Source: Proteles cristata cristata
Lineage: Eukaryota > Chordata > Mammalia > Carnivora > Hyaenidae
DNA length: 64,000 nucleotides
Reading direction: 5' to 3'
Assembly: GCA_017311185.1 (NCBI GenBank)
Contig: JAESUZ010005469.1
Coordinates: forward strand, 1,614,001-1,678,000
The notes beneath the pieces were generated by a model. The model searched no databases. It was not told the DNA's origin and saw only the letters and a program-made list of their open reading frames with translations. The translations under genes were made by a program, and so were the position numbers. Positions 33,345 through 49,469 of the stretch are shown in pieces; the first letter of the stretch is position 1; every line of letters begins with the position of its first letter.

Positions 33345-34059
33345 GATTTGGAAGGTGGCAGTGAAGTATCAGCCAGTGCCCTGAAGGTTATTGTGGTTAG
33401 ATGCTGGAAGAGACAGATGGAGAGGACAGCAGATTTCAGCTTGTCTCGTTCTCCTCCAATCCACACTTGGCTCTTCGTCCCAACTTTTGACCTTGCTGAC
33501 CAACAGTGGCCCCAGGCCCAACATCAGATATTTGGTGGCTAATCCACAAAGGTGGTACTTGAATGGAGGCACGACTTCCCAGAGATCTCCCTAGAAGCCT
33601 TCCTTATCTAGTCCTATTTTGGCAACTGGACATGCTTAGTTTCTTAGATTGATTATTTAGTTTCTACCTCTCTCATCTACTGATGTGCTTCTTGGGCTTT
33701 TACTTCTCCAGTGCCCCCCATGATTATGCAAGGTCTACTTGTAAAAAAGAAAAAGAAAAAAGAAACTCTTCTCCCAGAACTCATATTGGTTCTATGACTA
33801 CATAGTGGTTCTCCCTGACTAAAAGAGTTATTAATTTCAGAGAAAACCTAGGTAACTAAATAATTCTTAAATAGTTATGTTAGGTTTAAAGTCCCCCTTT
33901 AAATACTTTCTTTGTTGTTTGTAGCAGAAATATATGAGCCGAGGGAGACCCTTCCATTCATCTGGTGTGAAGTATGAAATGACTCTAATTGGATTTCTGA
34001 TTGTGAAGATCTTCCAAACTAATTAGGGAGACAGATTTACCTAAATGTATCATATATAC
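33345..34059. other. Unassigned intergenic sequence
   Basis: Three overlapping open frames of 60-67 codons on both strands at 33,348-33,594 have no recognised homology and look like chance. Confidence 0.35.
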
Positions 34060-34084
34060 ATGTATCTGTGTATGTATGTGTATG

Positions 34085-34440
34085 GCAGATATCATTGTTC
34101 GGCTAACTGACTTCCTATTGACAACCCTTTTCTCACCTCAACTTTCCAGCTAGGAGTGGCTATGTAAGAACATATTGTTCAATAAGATAAAATGAGAAGT
34201 CGGCTTGATGTGATTTTTGGAAGAACTTCTGTTTATAAATGAAAAGAGATGGACCTGGGTAGCCTCTCTCTTCATTCTCTGCCCTGTCTTCCTAAAATCC
34301 AGATGTGGCTCTCAGAAGAGCAGTCATTTTCCGCTCACAACTAGACAAGCTAGCATGAGGAAAAGGTAAAGCGAATTGAAGAGACACTGGCCTTGAAGTA
34401 ATCAAGCTGCAATGCCAGCATCTCTCTCTTAACTTCTTTT
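34085..34440 (+). mobile_element. Possible MLT1-type LTR fragment
   Basis: CTAGGAGTGGCTATGTAAG, AGATAAAATGAGAAGTCGGC and CCAGATGTGGCTCTCAGAAG follow the order seen in old MaLR LTRs. Diverged, so low confidence. Confidence 0.4.
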
Positions 34441-34819
34441 GCATAAACCCCTACAGTAGAGGTTCCTCTTAATTAAAGCTGAAAGCATTTTTAATTGAAA
34501 CAATATGTTAATTAAAAAAAGAGTACTGCAGAAAGTAGCATATATAGGATTTTAGAATAGGATGATGAAGCTAAGAAGAGACCTAAGAAGTTTAACTAGA
34601 TTTGGACTTTCAAGAGAAAAAAAAAACTTAATAAACAGAATGATTGAAGGGCATTTCTGAGGAAGTTAATGGTGTAAAGAAAGGCACAGGAAGAAAAGCA
34701 TACATATTTGAATTTATGCATGAGCTAATGAAGTTTCTATACTGGGGTGGGACATTGAGAAAAAAAAGGAAAAGTTACTAGGATAATGTAGTGACACGAA
34801 ATATTTACCAAAGCTTGCT

Positions 34820-34925
34820 TTGGGTCAGCACTTTATCCTTGTGACATAGTCATGAACAAAACCAAGTCCCTGCTCTCATAGAGTTCAGTTCCACCGGAGA
34901 TGAAAGTTAAGATGTGAATGATGAA
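34820..34925. repeat. L2-like 3' fragment
   Basis: CAGCACTTTATCC, CATGAACAAAACCAAGTCCC and TGCTCTCATAGAGTTC match the common 'gaacaaaacaaagtccctgctctcatggagctt' block. Confidence 0.6.
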
Positions 34926-35420
34926 GTAGAGGCAGACTATTGTTTTTAAACTATTTTCTTCCCATGAGGTTGGTGAAGAAAGGAAAGAGAAAAATAGGTC
35001 CACTGGACATTGTAAATAAAGCAAATATAAAAAGTCTCTGAAAGGTGGAGATATTACATACTGACTACAGAGTTTGGGACCCAAGGAATGACATAGTAAT
35101 GAATTATCTGCTGGGTTTTCTTTTACCTCATATATCTTGGACTGAGTGCTTGGACTAGGTGCTTGGACAAACAAAAGAAAGCATAAAAAAAGAAAAAAGC
35201 CTGCTCTTTATAGCTAATGAACCAGGAAAGGGGCAGCCTAGCAAGACAGAAAAGTTTAGATAATTAATACCTACTCTAACCAAACACCCAGGAGAAAACC
35301 TGTGGTCCTACCTCCATGATAAAAGAAGGAAACTTAAAACATCAGGAAGGAAGGGGAAAAAAACAATGGAAAGAGCAAAAATATAGGTAAATACAATAGA
35401 CTTTACTTCCCCTCTTGAGT
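34926..35420. other. Unassigned intergenic sequence
   Basis: No feature recognised. A 113-codon minus-strand open frame overlaps it (34,833-35,174), but nothing in it looks like a known protein. Confidence 0.35.
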
Positions 35421-35852
35421 GTTTCTAAATTCTGTTTTATAGTTGAAGCAAAAAGTACAACTCTTTCTAATGTGGTTTTCAGTGTGTGTAAGGGAATTAT
35501 TTAAGATAATTATCTCATAAATGGTGGATAGTAAAAGGACTTAAAGAAAGGTAAGATTTCTACACTTCAAACTAGTGAAATATCAAGAAGTAGGTTTTGC
35601 TAAATTAGGTATGTATAATGTAATACCTACAGCAACAACTGAAAAATTTATGAAAGAAATATGCTAAAAAAAACAATGGATAAATCGAAATGGAATTTTA
35701 ACAAAGGTTCCAATAATCCATAGGAAGGTGGGATAAAGGAAACAAACAAAAAATACCAGAACTAAGCTCTCACATATCAATGATTACATTAAATGTAAGT
35801 GGTCTAATTGAAAGACAGAGACTGGCAGCATGGACTAAAAATAGACCTAATT

Positions 35853-35957
35853 GGGGCACCTGGCTGGCTTGGTTGGTAGAGCATGCAGCTCTATATCTCA
35901 GAGTTGTAAGTTTGAGCCCCATGTGAGGTGTAGAGATTACTTAAAAGAAAATCTTAA
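35853..35957 (+). repeat. Short-form carnivore SINE in the old L1
   Basis: GGGGCACCTGGCTGGCTTGG head, ending GTGTAGAGATTACTTAAAAG. Confidence 0.87.
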
Positions 35958-35972
35958 AAAATATATGACCCA

Positions 35973-36187
35973 GGACACCTGGGTGGCTCAGTTGGGCATC
36001 TGACTTTGCCTCGAGTCATGACCTCTCAGTTCGTGGGTTCAGGCTCTGCATCAAGCTCTGTGCTGACAGATAGGGGCCTGGGGCCTGTTTTGGATTCTGT
36101 GTGTGTCTCCCTCTCTGCCCCCCGCCCCCTCACACTGTCTCTCTCCCTCTCTCTCCAAGATGAATAAACATAAAAAAAAATTTGTTT
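35973..36187 (+). repeat. Carnivore SINE, long form, in the old L1
   Basis: GGACACCTGGGTGGCTCAG head. AAATATATGACCC before and AAATATGACCC after suggest the target duplication. Confidence 0.9.
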
Positions 36188-36738
36188 TTAAATATGACCC
36201 GCCTATCTGCTGTCTACAAGAAATATACCTCAAATATAAAACAGTTAGTAAAGGCTGGAAAAACCTATACTGTGAAAACATTTATCAGATGAAAGTAGGA
36301 ATAGCTATATTAATATCAGATAAAGTAAACTTCTGAACAAAAAAATTACCAAAAATAGAGAAAAAAATAAATAATGATAGATGATAAAGAAAACATGGCA
36401 AAACCATAGCAATTCTCAGTGTATGTATTCCAAACAACAGAGCTACAAAATACAGAAGAAGAAACTGATAGAACTGAAAGGAGAAATAGTAAATCCACAA
36501 CTGTAGTTGGAGACTTCAATATCTCTCTTTCAACAATTTATAGGACATATAAACAAAAATCATGAAGAATAATATACAAGAGCTCAATGACATCAACCAG
36601 CAGAATAGGATATAAATTCATTGAATTCTATTCAACAAAGCAGAATATGCAATCATAACAGACATATGGATAGACCACATCCTGGGCCGGCCATAAAACT
36701 ATCCTCAAAAAAATTTAAAAGAACTAAAATTATGTAAT

Positions 36739-37190
36739 GTGAACAATAGCCAAAACATGGAAAAAGCCTAAGTGTCCATCAATGGACGAATGGATCAAGA
36801 AGATGTGGTTTATCTATACCATGGAATACTACATGGCAATGAGAAACAATGAAATCTGGCCATGTGTAGCAACATGGATGGACCTTGAGGGTGTTATGCT
36901 GAGCGAAATAAGTCAGGCAGAGAAGGACAAATATCATATGTGTGCACGTATGGGAGGATTAGGAGGAACTTAACGAGGACCAAGGGGGAGAAGAAGGGCG
37001 GAAATGGTGGGGGAAAGGGGAGAGGCAAACCATGAGAGACTCTTGAATGCTGACAAAAACTGAGGACTGATGGATGTGGGGGGGAGGAGGGGTGGGCATG
37101 GAGGAGGGCACTTGTGGGGATGAGCACTGGGTGTTATATGGAAACTAATTTGACAATAAACTATTTGTAAAAAAATAAATAAAATAAAAT
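36739..37190 (+). mobile_element. Younger 5'-truncated L1 inserted in the old L1
   Basis: About 450 bp of the L1 3' end: ACAATAGCCAAAACATGG, GAATACTACATGGCAATGAG, AAGTCAGGCAGAGAAGGAC, the G-rich 3' UTR and GCACTGGGTGTTATATGG, then an AAATAAAATAAAAT tail. Perfect 13-bp target copies of AAAATTATGTAAT lie at 36726-36738 and 37191-37203. It is much less degraded than its host L1. Confidence 0.95.
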
Positions 37191-37598
37191 AAAATTATGT
37201 AATATGTGTTTTTTTGTCCCTATTCGCAGATAACATGATTGTTTATGTAGAAATCCCAAGAAATTACCAAAGATATCCCACAAAGAGACAAAAAAAAAAA
37301 CAAAACCCTCCTAAAACTAATAAATGAGTTCAGCAAGTTTTCAAAGTATAAAATAAATATACAAAAATCAATTCTACAAACTAGCAATAAACACATGGAC
37401 ACTAAAATTAAATTTTTAATAGCTCCAAAAAATTACATACCTAGTTGTAAATCTAACAAACCGTATATGGGGCTTATAGGATAAAAATTACAAAATGCTA
37501 ATGAAAGAAATTAAAGAGTATTTAAATTAGTGGACAGACATATTGTGGTCATGGATTAAAAGACCCACCCAAGTAAAACTATAAATCCTCCCCAAACT

Positions 37599-37792
37599 GG
37601 GGCGCCTGGGTGGCTCAGCTGGTTAAGCATCTGACTTCAGCTTAGGTCATGATCTCATGGTCCAGCTCTGTGCTGACACCTCAGAGCCTGGAACCTGCTT
37701 CAGATTCTGCATCTCCCTCTCTGCCCCTCTCTCACCAATGCTCTATGTCTCTCTCCCTCAAAAACTAAATAAACATTAAAAAAAATTTTAAA
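37599..37792 (+). repeat. Carnivore SINE in the old L1
   Basis: Perfect 18-bp target pair, ATAAATCCTCCCCAAACT, at 37581-37598 and 37793-37810. Confidence 0.97.
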
Positions 37793-38676
37793 ATAAATCC
37801 TCCCCAAACTGACATGTAAATTTAACATAATTCCTATCAAAATCTCAGGAAGATTATTAAGTAGATAAGCTTATTCTAAAATTTTTATGGAAAACCAAAG
37901 AACTACAATATCCAGAAAAAAATTGAATGCCAAAAATAAAATGGAAGAAATTACTCTTTCTTATTTTTTTATTTATTGTAGAGATTCAGTAACCAAGATA
38001 GTGTACTTCACTAATCGAAACCATGACTCAGACAGAAAGACAAAATGATCGATTGAAACAAAAAGAGAAATGAGCTCACACATGTATGGTAAAATGATTT
38101 TTGACAAAGGTGAGAAAGCAACTCAGTGAATCAAGGATCGTTTTTCAGCAAAGCTGCTAGAGCATTTGGATATCCATAGACAAAAATACATACATACATA
38201 CATAAGCAAGCAAGCCTTAGATAAATATCAAAAAAAATAACTCAAAATGGATCATAGATTTAAACATAAGATATTAACCTCTAAAACTTTTAGGAGAAAA
38301 CATTGGAGAAAAATCTTTGGGACCTAGGGCTTGGTGAAGAGTTCTTAAACATGACAACAAAAACATAATCTATTAAAGAAAAAGTTGATAAATAGGACTT
38401 CCCCAATATAAACAACTTTTAGTCAATGAAAGATCTTGTAAAGAAGATGAAAAGACAAGGTACAGATCGGGAGAAAATATTTACAAATCATGCCTGACAA
38501 AGGATTCTTATGAAAAATATATAAAGAAGGCTCAAAACTCAACAGTAAAAAAACTAATCCAATTAGAAAATGGGCAAAAGACATGAAGAGATATTTCATC
38601 GAACAGGGTAGACAGACAGTAAATAGGCACATGGAAAGATGTTTAATATCACTAATCATTAGGGAAATGGAAACCA

Positions 38677-38891
38677 AGGAGCACTTGGGTGGCTTAGTGG
38701 GTTAATCGTCCAACTCTTGATTTCAAGCTCGGGTCAAGATCTCTCTGTTTGTGAGATCAAGCCCTATCTCTGTCAGCGCAGAGCCTGCTTGGGATTCTCT
38801 GTCTCCCTCTCTGGCCCTCTCCTGCTTGTGCATGTGGGTGCACATACACACTCTCCTCCCCCCTCAATAAATAAATAAACATTTAAAAAAA
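38677..38891 (+). repeat. Carnivore SINE in the old L1
   Basis: Inserted in a conserved ORF2 stretch: GGAAATGGAAACCA before and GGAAATGCAAATTA after. Confidence 0.92.
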
Positions 38892-39689
38892 GGAAATGCA
38901 AATTAAGATCACACCTATTAGAACAGTGAAAAGAAAAACTAGTGACAATTCCAAGTGGTGGTGAAGGTGTGGAAAAACTAGATCTCTTGTACATTGTCGG
39001 TGAGAATGTAAAATGTACAGTCATTCTGGAAAATAGTTTGGCGACTTCTTAAAAACTAAGTATACAACTATAACCTGACCTGGTAATTGCACTTCTGGGC
39101 ATGTATCCCAGAGGAATGAAAATTTCAAACTTCGAGCTACACAAAACATGAACAGGAATGTTTACAGCAGTTTTCATTAGAGTAGCAAAAATCTGGAAAT
39201 GACCAAAATGCCCTTTGATAGGTGAATGGCTGAACAAACTATGTAGATTTATGAAAATTAATGAACTACTGAGTCGCGGAAAAACTTGAATGGATTTTAA
39301 AAGTATTAAAGAGGGAAAAGCCCATCTGCAAAGGTCACATATTGTATGATTCCTTGTACATAGTGAAATGAAATGACATAATTTGAAATGACAACATTAT
39401 AAGGATGGAGAAATCATTAGTGATTGCCAATGGTTAGGAATTGCAATGACTATAAAGGGCAGTTTATAGGAAATCTTCTAGGTGGTATAGACTAGGGAAA
39501 TCTTCATGGTGGTATAGACGAAGAAAGCATTTTAGGAACCATGTGTCACACGCACACATATGGGTTAGAAGACACTGCAATATTGCATTTCTCTCCTTCT
39601 CCTAGCCCTATCCCTAACTTTCTAGTACCTATAAACACAAGCAGATTTTCCTTGCCCTAAACAAAAAACTTCTCTTGAACTTTCAGTAT

Positions 39690-40030
39690 ACATACCTGGT
39701 GTTTTTGCTTTTATTTTGAAAAAGTTACAGATTCACAGGAAATGGGAAAAATAATCCAGAAAGTTCCTATATATCCCTTCACCCATTTCCTCTAATAGCG
39801 GCATCTTAACCAACTCTAAGTACCGTGACAGAAAAGGGGACTGACATTGGTACAAGGTGTATGTACGGTTCTGTGCCATTTTTGTGGCATGCGTAGATTC
39901 CTGCAACGACTACCCCCATGGAGATGCAGAACTATTCCATCACCATGAAAATCTGCCTAGTGTCACCACTCTGTAGCCATCCCATTCCCTCCCTTTACAA
40001 TTCCTAACCCTTGGCAATCACTGCTCATTT
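39690..40030 (-). mobile_element. L1-derived fragment, antisense
   Basis: TTACAGATTCACAGGAAATGG, AGTTCCTATATATCCC and TCTGTAGCCATCCCATTCCC resemble the antisense end block of old L1s. Confidence 0.55.
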
Positions 40031-40618
40031 CTCCACCCTTAGAAAAACCAAAGGCACAGAGATAATAAAAGGTATTATCACATTAGTAGGCCTATTGACA
40101 AACCAAGGGATCATTCCACTTTCAAAGCTATACTTCTCGGTGTGACCTAGGTCAGAAAGTGAGAGCACACGATGAGGAAGAATGTACAGGAAAGAAGAAA
40201 AACAAAAAGGGGAAAATTTACAAAAAATAGCAGAAGAATAAAGAGGAACATGGTTCATAGACACGTGGGAAGAGAGAAGCCTTAGCTGAGACTGGATGTG
40301 GAGATCTAAGGAAGAAGCGAAGCAAGTTTCTGAGATGAGAAGTGATTACAGACGAGGACATGCAGTGATTTTAAAAATTCCACTAGAAGAACACACAGTT
40401 TAGGCAGCCTTCAGAATAGGTACCAACAGCACTCACAGGTCAACCGTCCATCCCTGTCGTAGCTAAATTTGGTGGATATGTATCAACTCTCATTTAGAAA
40501 GATTTCCATTAACAAAATCGGTAAATGGATGTATTTTAGTCAATGAAAACATATGAGTGCTTTGAAAGGGTTAATCTTTGTACATGAAAAATTCACCAAG
40601 TCAAAACAAAACAAATGT
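40031..40618. other. Unassigned intergenic sequence
   Basis: No gene or clear repeat. Confidence 0.35.
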
Positions 40619-40636
40619 CTTTTAAAGTGTCTTTTT

Positions 40637-40850
40637 AAAAAATTTTTTTAAATTTATTTCTAGGAGAGAGAGAGAGAGACAGCATGAGCAGGGGAGGGTC
40701 AGAGAGAGAGGGAGTCACAGACTGAAACAGGCCTCAGGTTCTGAGCTGGCAGTCAGCACAGAGCCCGACGTGGGGCTCGAACCCACGAACCGCGAGATCA
40801 TGACCTAAGCGAAAGTCGGACGCTCAACCAACTAAGCCACCCAGGCGCCC
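40637..40850 (-). repeat. Young-subfamily carnivore SINE, antisense
   Basis: 18-bp target pair with one mismatch: CTTTTAAAGTGTCTTTTT (40619-40636) and CTTTTAAAGTGCCTTTTT (40851-40868). Carries CAGACTGAAACAGG and CCTAAGCGAAAGTCGG. Confidence 0.97.
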
Positions 40851-40919
40851 CTTTTAAAGTGCCTTTTTATCTGATTTCTCAGACTAAGGGACAAGGGAGA
40901 TTCTCACTTGGCCCTTCCT

Positions 40920-41005
40920 CTCATGCATTCAACAAATATTTCCTGAGACAAATTTTATTTAGTGCCTGCTAAATGCCAGGCACTGATGACTAAGGTAGTG
41001 CCTGT
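40920..41005. repeat. L2/MIR-type 3' fragment
   Basis: CATTCAACAAATATTTCCTG then GTGCCTGCTAAATGCCAGG is the typical end block. Confidence 0.6.
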
Positions 41006-41374
41006 TTCTAAGTAGTTTAAATATGAGTCATAAGGATTGTAAATAAGAAATTTGCCACAGTAAGATGAGGTCAGAAGCCTTTCCAGAGGTGATTTTGGGG
41101 CTGGATCTCTTAAAACTAGAAGGAGTTAATAGAATGGGCTGATGGTAGGGACAAGCTGGGGAACGGGGTGGGGCAGACGCAGGTCATTAGGAAATTTACA
41201 CTGGAAACACTTTCAAGTCCAAAAACAGAAGCTGGAAAAGTGCTGGGTGCTTTTTCTTCCAGCATCATTTTCAAATTATAAGCTCCTTGGTATCCAGCAC
41301 TGCTGGCCCCCGGCTCCACCTAGAGGTGGTGTGGGACCACACAAAGGCGTGGACTTCACAATTGACTGGCTGGA

Positions 41375-41480
41375 ATGTTGCCTTGGCCGCTTGACTAGAT
41401 GTGTGATTTGGGGCAAGTTGCTGAGCTTTTGTGAGGCTGTTTTCCCATCTGTAAAATGGGGATAAGAGCTCTCAGATAAA
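41375..41480 (+). repeat. MIR core fragment
   Basis: TGATTTGGGGCAAGTTGCTG and CCCATCTGTAAAATGGGG are the MIR core in sense orientation. Confidence 0.75.
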
Positions 41481-41928
41481 GTGAGAGAATGTAAATCATG
41501 TTCCTTCCTCCATTCATTTAGGCCCCCCCACCCCTTGCTTCATTTGTTTTGGAAATTGTATTCTTTCTCCTTACAACTTTCACATTGCTCTTTCGTTTCT
41601 ACCTTGCTGTACTTTCCCTAGCATTCTCTGTAAGAAGGTTGTGTATGGGTGGGGGGTGCATCTAGCGTGGCTGGAGAGGGGCACAGGCTCTCAGTAGTTC
41701 AGGAAAGCTCTCCAAGTGGCTCTGATGAGTACAATCCTCCCTCCTCCCTTTCCAATGCCCCTTTCCCTCCCATTCTGAACTGCAACTCCCAGGGATCCTG
41801 GGCTTTTGTTCTCTAGAGGCTTAAACTACCACCTGTTTTGCCCTGACTTATGGTTTCAAGGCTGTAGCTTGTTGTCTATAGGCTATCACAAATGGAAATG
41901 ACCAAACTGAAAGATAGCAAGAGCTGTT
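41481..41928. other. Unassigned intergenic sequence
   Basis: Moderately GC-rich, with no repeat or exon recognised. CTGCAACTCCCAGGGATCCT near 41,780 resembles the ACTACAACTCCC (ZNF143-type) motif only loosely. Confidence 0.35.
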
Positions 41929-41943
41929 TGTACTTTTACTTTT

Positions 41944-42156
41944 TTTTTTAATATTTTTTATTTATTTCTAGGAGAGAGAGAGACAGTGTGAGCAGGGGAG
42001 GGTCAGAGAGAGAGGGAGATACAGACTCTGAAATAGGCTCCAGGCTCTGAGCTGGCAGTCAGCACAGAGCCCGACGCGGGCTCGAACCCACGAACCGCGA
42101 GATCATGACCTAAGCGAAAGTCGGACGCTTAACCGACTAAGCCACCCAGGCGCCCC
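41944..42156 (-). repeat. Young-subfamily carnivore SINE, antisense
   Basis: Perfect 15-bp target pair TGTACTTTTACTTTT (41929-41943 and 42157-42171). Near-consensus copy. Confidence 0.97.
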
Positions 42157-42394
42157 TGTACTTTTACTTTTAACATTACCACCAAAACATCAATGGTTCT
42201 CCACTTTCCTTCTATTTTCATTTTCTTTCTGAGGACGCCCCCTCCCCCGGTAACCACTCCCTTTTTTACTTGTTCTATCATTTATCACTAACAGAAAGTT
42301 ATCTTCTTGTATGAATTGTAATTTCTCTTACAGGCCTGTTTCCCCTACTTGATTGTGTGTTCCTGTGGCCGGTAGTATCCTCCACAGCAGAAGT

Positions 42395-42540
42395 CTCTCA
42401 AACTTGAATATGCATAAGAATCACCTGGGGGTCTTGTTAAAATGCAGATTCTGATTTAGCAGACTGGTGAGGGGAAGCCCGTGCTGCTGGGCCCTAGACC
42501 AATACTTGGAACTGCAAAGCCTTAAGAGGCTTAGAACAAA
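42395..42540 (+). mobile_element. MER5A-type hAT DNA transposon
   Basis: TCTCAAACTTGAATATGCATAAG, AATCACCTGGGGGTCTTG, TTAAAATGCAGATTCTG and GCTGGGCCCTAGACC are in MER5A order. The left terminal repeat is recognisable; the right end is eroded. Confidence 0.85.
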
Positions 42541-42819
42541 GGAGGTGCACCAGAAATGGTGGCCTGATGAGGCCTTGGTCTCTCCCCCTCAAGTGTCTTG
42601 GAATTTTCTTCACTACATCTTTCTCCACTTTTCCTGTGCATGATTTATGGCCAATGCCTGAAAATCATTCTTTTGTGTTCTTAGCTCTTCCCTTTTTCAG
42701 TCACCAGTCTCCTCTAGAAATGAGTGGCTTAGGGAGTACAACAGTAACCTCCAGGCTCTTTCTACCGTCATCTACTTTGTAGCAAGCAAGAGTTACTTTT
42801 TAAACATTCATCTTTACTT

Positions 42820-43285
42820 TGACGCTCAGCAACCTCCCTGCCTAGCGTACATCATATCAAACTAATCAGGAGGAGAGGCTTCAAGACCTTTTTCTAACCT
42901 ACCCTTTCCATTGCCAGTCAATTTCTCTTTTTGCAACACTTCCAACCCCCTGCCTGTTGCTGCTGTTTGACTTAGTCTCCTGAAATTCCCTGCAGGCCAA
43001 TTTGCACTGGGTAGGTCTTCATTCCTTTTAAAGACATGTGTATCGCTTTTAAAGAATTCTTTTCAAATTTTTCCTACTTAATAAAGCTTTTCCTGATTTC
43101 TTCCCAGTTGTGAGTTCTTCATTTTAAGATGTATGAGCTACATGCCATTATTTACATATTTTAGTATTCTTGGGCTCCATGTTTTCATTCTGCCTCAGGA
43201 AGAATTTGTGCTTGTTGTTCATGGTTGTATACCCCCCGCACCTGAAAAAGCTTGACACACAGTAGGTATTTTTTGAGGAAGTGGG
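42820..43285 (+). repeat. L2 LINE 3' region
   Basis: Antisense-free L2 3' order: CAACCTCCCTGCC, TCTAACCTACCCTTTCC, TTTTTCCTACTTAATAAAGC, then GCTTGACACACAGTAGGTA. The last phrase is the classic L2/MIR end. Confidence 0.6.
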
Positions 43286-43985
43286 ATTCAAAGAAGCATG
43301 AAACAAAACAAGATTAATTTTTATTCATTTTTTAAAATGCCTTCTTATTTACTACATTTACTAGGAACTTGGGTGAATGTTAACGGTTAAGTAAAATTAA
43401 GACAATTCTAGTGACACAGTTCTGGCACAGTAAAAATATTAAAATACCAAATCACATTAGAAAGCCCAGCATATCACTACTAACACATTAACAAATGCAT
43501 TGGTTGAAGGATCAAGAAATAATTTTAGAAATCCCTTGAAGAGTATTTTAAGAGCTACATCATGTGAGGCTTCGAAACACTTCTACACTTTCCACCTTCC
43601 AGCTACCATTCTACCAGAGAAATAAAATTTAGATGCAGCTAAAATTTAGTACGGGCCCAAACCCACATCCTATCTAAAACACTTATGCTTTCCTGTCATT
43701 GTTTTCCTCCCTTCACATTCTGCCTTCGTTAGGATTGCAGTTTTCTTAACAGTTCTTTGGTGCTTTAAATTTCAAATAAGAGAAACAGGGCTTTCTCATA
43801 TCACAATTTCAAAGAAAGGGTACTGTAAAGCCCATTCAGCGAGGTGTACGAGGCCTACAAGCTGCACACCCTCAGTCTCCGATTTCATCTATGGGTTTTT
43901 GCACAGTTCTTTTTTGGATGGATGGTGCAAACCGCGCAAGTGCAGCATTAAAGCCTCTCCACCCTGAGAAACGACGCAAGAACAT
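43286..43985. other. PSIP1 upstream flank, unassigned
   Basis: No gene seen. Relatively free of recognisable SINEs. AT-rich until it meets the CpG island at about 44 kb. Confidence 0.4.
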
Positions 43986-44319
43986 GCAACTTGGGCTGCC
44001 AGGTTCTCCCTAACACACAGCCAAGGGCTGGAGGCCCGGATACCCGCCCCCAAACCCCGTCCACAACAATCGTTTCCACCCTCCCCGCCTTTTACATACA
44101 GTACACACACAAATACACACACGCAGAGGAGCCAGCAGGGGCGGGCCGGGCCCGACCACTCTGCAAACCGCAGGGGGGAGCCGCCTGGGGCCGAGCTATT
44201 TTCGCCCACTTCTTTTTCCCTCGCACCAGCGTTTCTCTCCATCTGGCTGTCACTGATGGGTAAAAGCGAACTCGGGGATCTGGCGTCTTCTGAAGTTCCG
44301 CTTCCGAGCCATACACCTC

Positions 44320-44560
44320 AAGCCGGTGCTGCGTTGTCCCCCCTCCCTCGGCGAGCAGTTGGTCTCGCCCCAGTGCTAGCGGGCGCCGAGCGGGAGCCGC
44401 GCGGGAGCAGCGCAGCGACGGCGGCGGCAGCGGCGGCGGCGGTTGCGATTCGGAGCCGTTGAGACGCCTCTGCGGCAGCTGGTGGCGCAGGTGGCTTGCG
44501 TGGACGCGGGCAGAGGCGGCCGGCCCGCCACCGCAGCCCCAGCGCCCGCGGCCCCGGCAG
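44320..44560 (+). other. PSIP1 exon 1, 5' UTR (start approximate)
   Basis: The right edge is a clean splice donor, CCCCGGCAG|GTGAGC, at 44560/44561. The left edge (transcription start) cannot be read from sequence and is a guess. The exon holds a (CGG)n tract (about 44,418-44,442). In the frame of the PSIP1 start codon it has a TAG at 44377-44379 and is then open up to the donor. It contains no in-frame ATG. Confidence 0.7.
44418..44442. repeat. (CGG)n-type tract in the PSIP1 5' UTR
   Basis: About eight CGG/CAG triplets, interrupted by CAG. Short and probably stable, but of the class that can vary in length. Confidence 0.7.
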
Positions 44561-48607
<4,047 letters not shown>

Positions 48608-48684
48608 GTAGATGAAGTTCCTGATGGAGCTGTAAAACCACCCACAAACAAACTACCCATTTTCTTTTTTGGAACTCATGAGAC
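48608..48684 (+). CDS. PSIP1: PSIP1 coding exon 3, residues 25-50 (PWWP domain)
   Basis: A 77-nt exon after acceptor TTCTTTTAG and before donor GAGAC|GTAAGT. It continues exon 2 in phase 0 (Val25, Asp26, Glu27) and ends two bases into codon 50. It encodes the core PWWP strand Leu-Pro-Ile-Phe-Phe-Phe-Gly-Thr-His-Glu (40-49). Phe44 completes the methyl-lysine cage with Met15, Tyr18 and Trp21, and Thr47 and Glu49 line it in the known LEDGF structure. Basic and proline residues 34-39 form the loop before it. All key residues are present. Confidence 0.97.
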
Positions 48685-49469
48685 GTAAGTCCTGTTAGCT
48701 CTAAAGGCAAATCAGAGTTAATTTAGTAGGGTCATTGAGCGTAAAATGAAAAACAAGTAGAGATTACTTCAAGGAGAAAGTAGTAGAGTAATAATAGGAA
48801 ACGTTAAAATCATCTTTGAACTTTGGAAAAAAATTCCCTTTTAAACTTTATTTTTAGGGCAGAAAAATTAGTGCTGCAGGTTTAACTGGTATTGGAACAG
48901 ATATTTCCATGATAAAAGGGAGAGATGTGTATGGATCTTTTCAGCAGCCAGAAGGTTGATAGACAACAGTATGTAAGGAAAGTTTTAACAGAGCATTTGG
49001 TATTGATATTTAGTACAATAAATGCTTTTCATAAGGACAGCCTGACACCCTATTTAAGCTTTGTGATCCTGACCACGTAAATGGTTTATTACGGGAAAAG
49101 CAGGAAGAAAGCTGGGAAGTTCTCAGTGTCTATTTATGTGGTCCTGAGCGCCACTGTGACTGCTCTGCTGCCCCTGGTGGATCCATGGCCAGAGGGTAGA
49201 GCAAATTAAGTTTTCAAAAATTGCAACTGAATATTCTTGAACTGTTACTTTAGGTGCACAAGACTACTGCAGGGTCTGTTTTGTTAATTTTGCTGATTTT
49301 GCTCTTGAAGTCTAAAATTTGCAGTAATTTTGGGAAAGTAGGCTTGTTTACCTTGGACCCGGAGAAACATAGTTGATTCTGATTAGAACTATACATTCCT
49401 AACAGTGTCTGCAGTGGCAACATTTGATTTAATGTTGCTTAGTCACCATATGAACTTACACATAATTTC

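Larger units (their letters stand above)
35425..39520 (+). mobile_element. Old L1 LINE mosaic, sense
   Basis: Sense-strand L1 ORF2 pieces occur in order. The start of the endonuclease part is at about 35,780-36,345, with Cys-Leu-Gln-Glu followed by Ile-Leu-Ile-Ser-Asp-Lys. A 'WIDHILG'-type stretch is at about 36,665-36,700, the reverse-transcriptase-like 'DNMIVYVEIP' region at about 37,230, and the C-terminal region at 38,400-39,450. Many stops and indels are present, and a large part of ORF2 is missing between the 36.7-kb and 37.2-kb pieces. Four SINEs and a younger L1 have been inserted. It is a fossil with no working product. Confidence 0.8.

Noticed and set aside
34833..35174. 113-codon minus-strand open frame
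   Set aside because: Starts in an L2-like fragment, has no recognisable domain and no exon signals.
35425..39520. L1 ORF2-like pieces as a possibly active element
   Set aside because: Many stops, a large internal loss and five later insertions; it cannot be functional.
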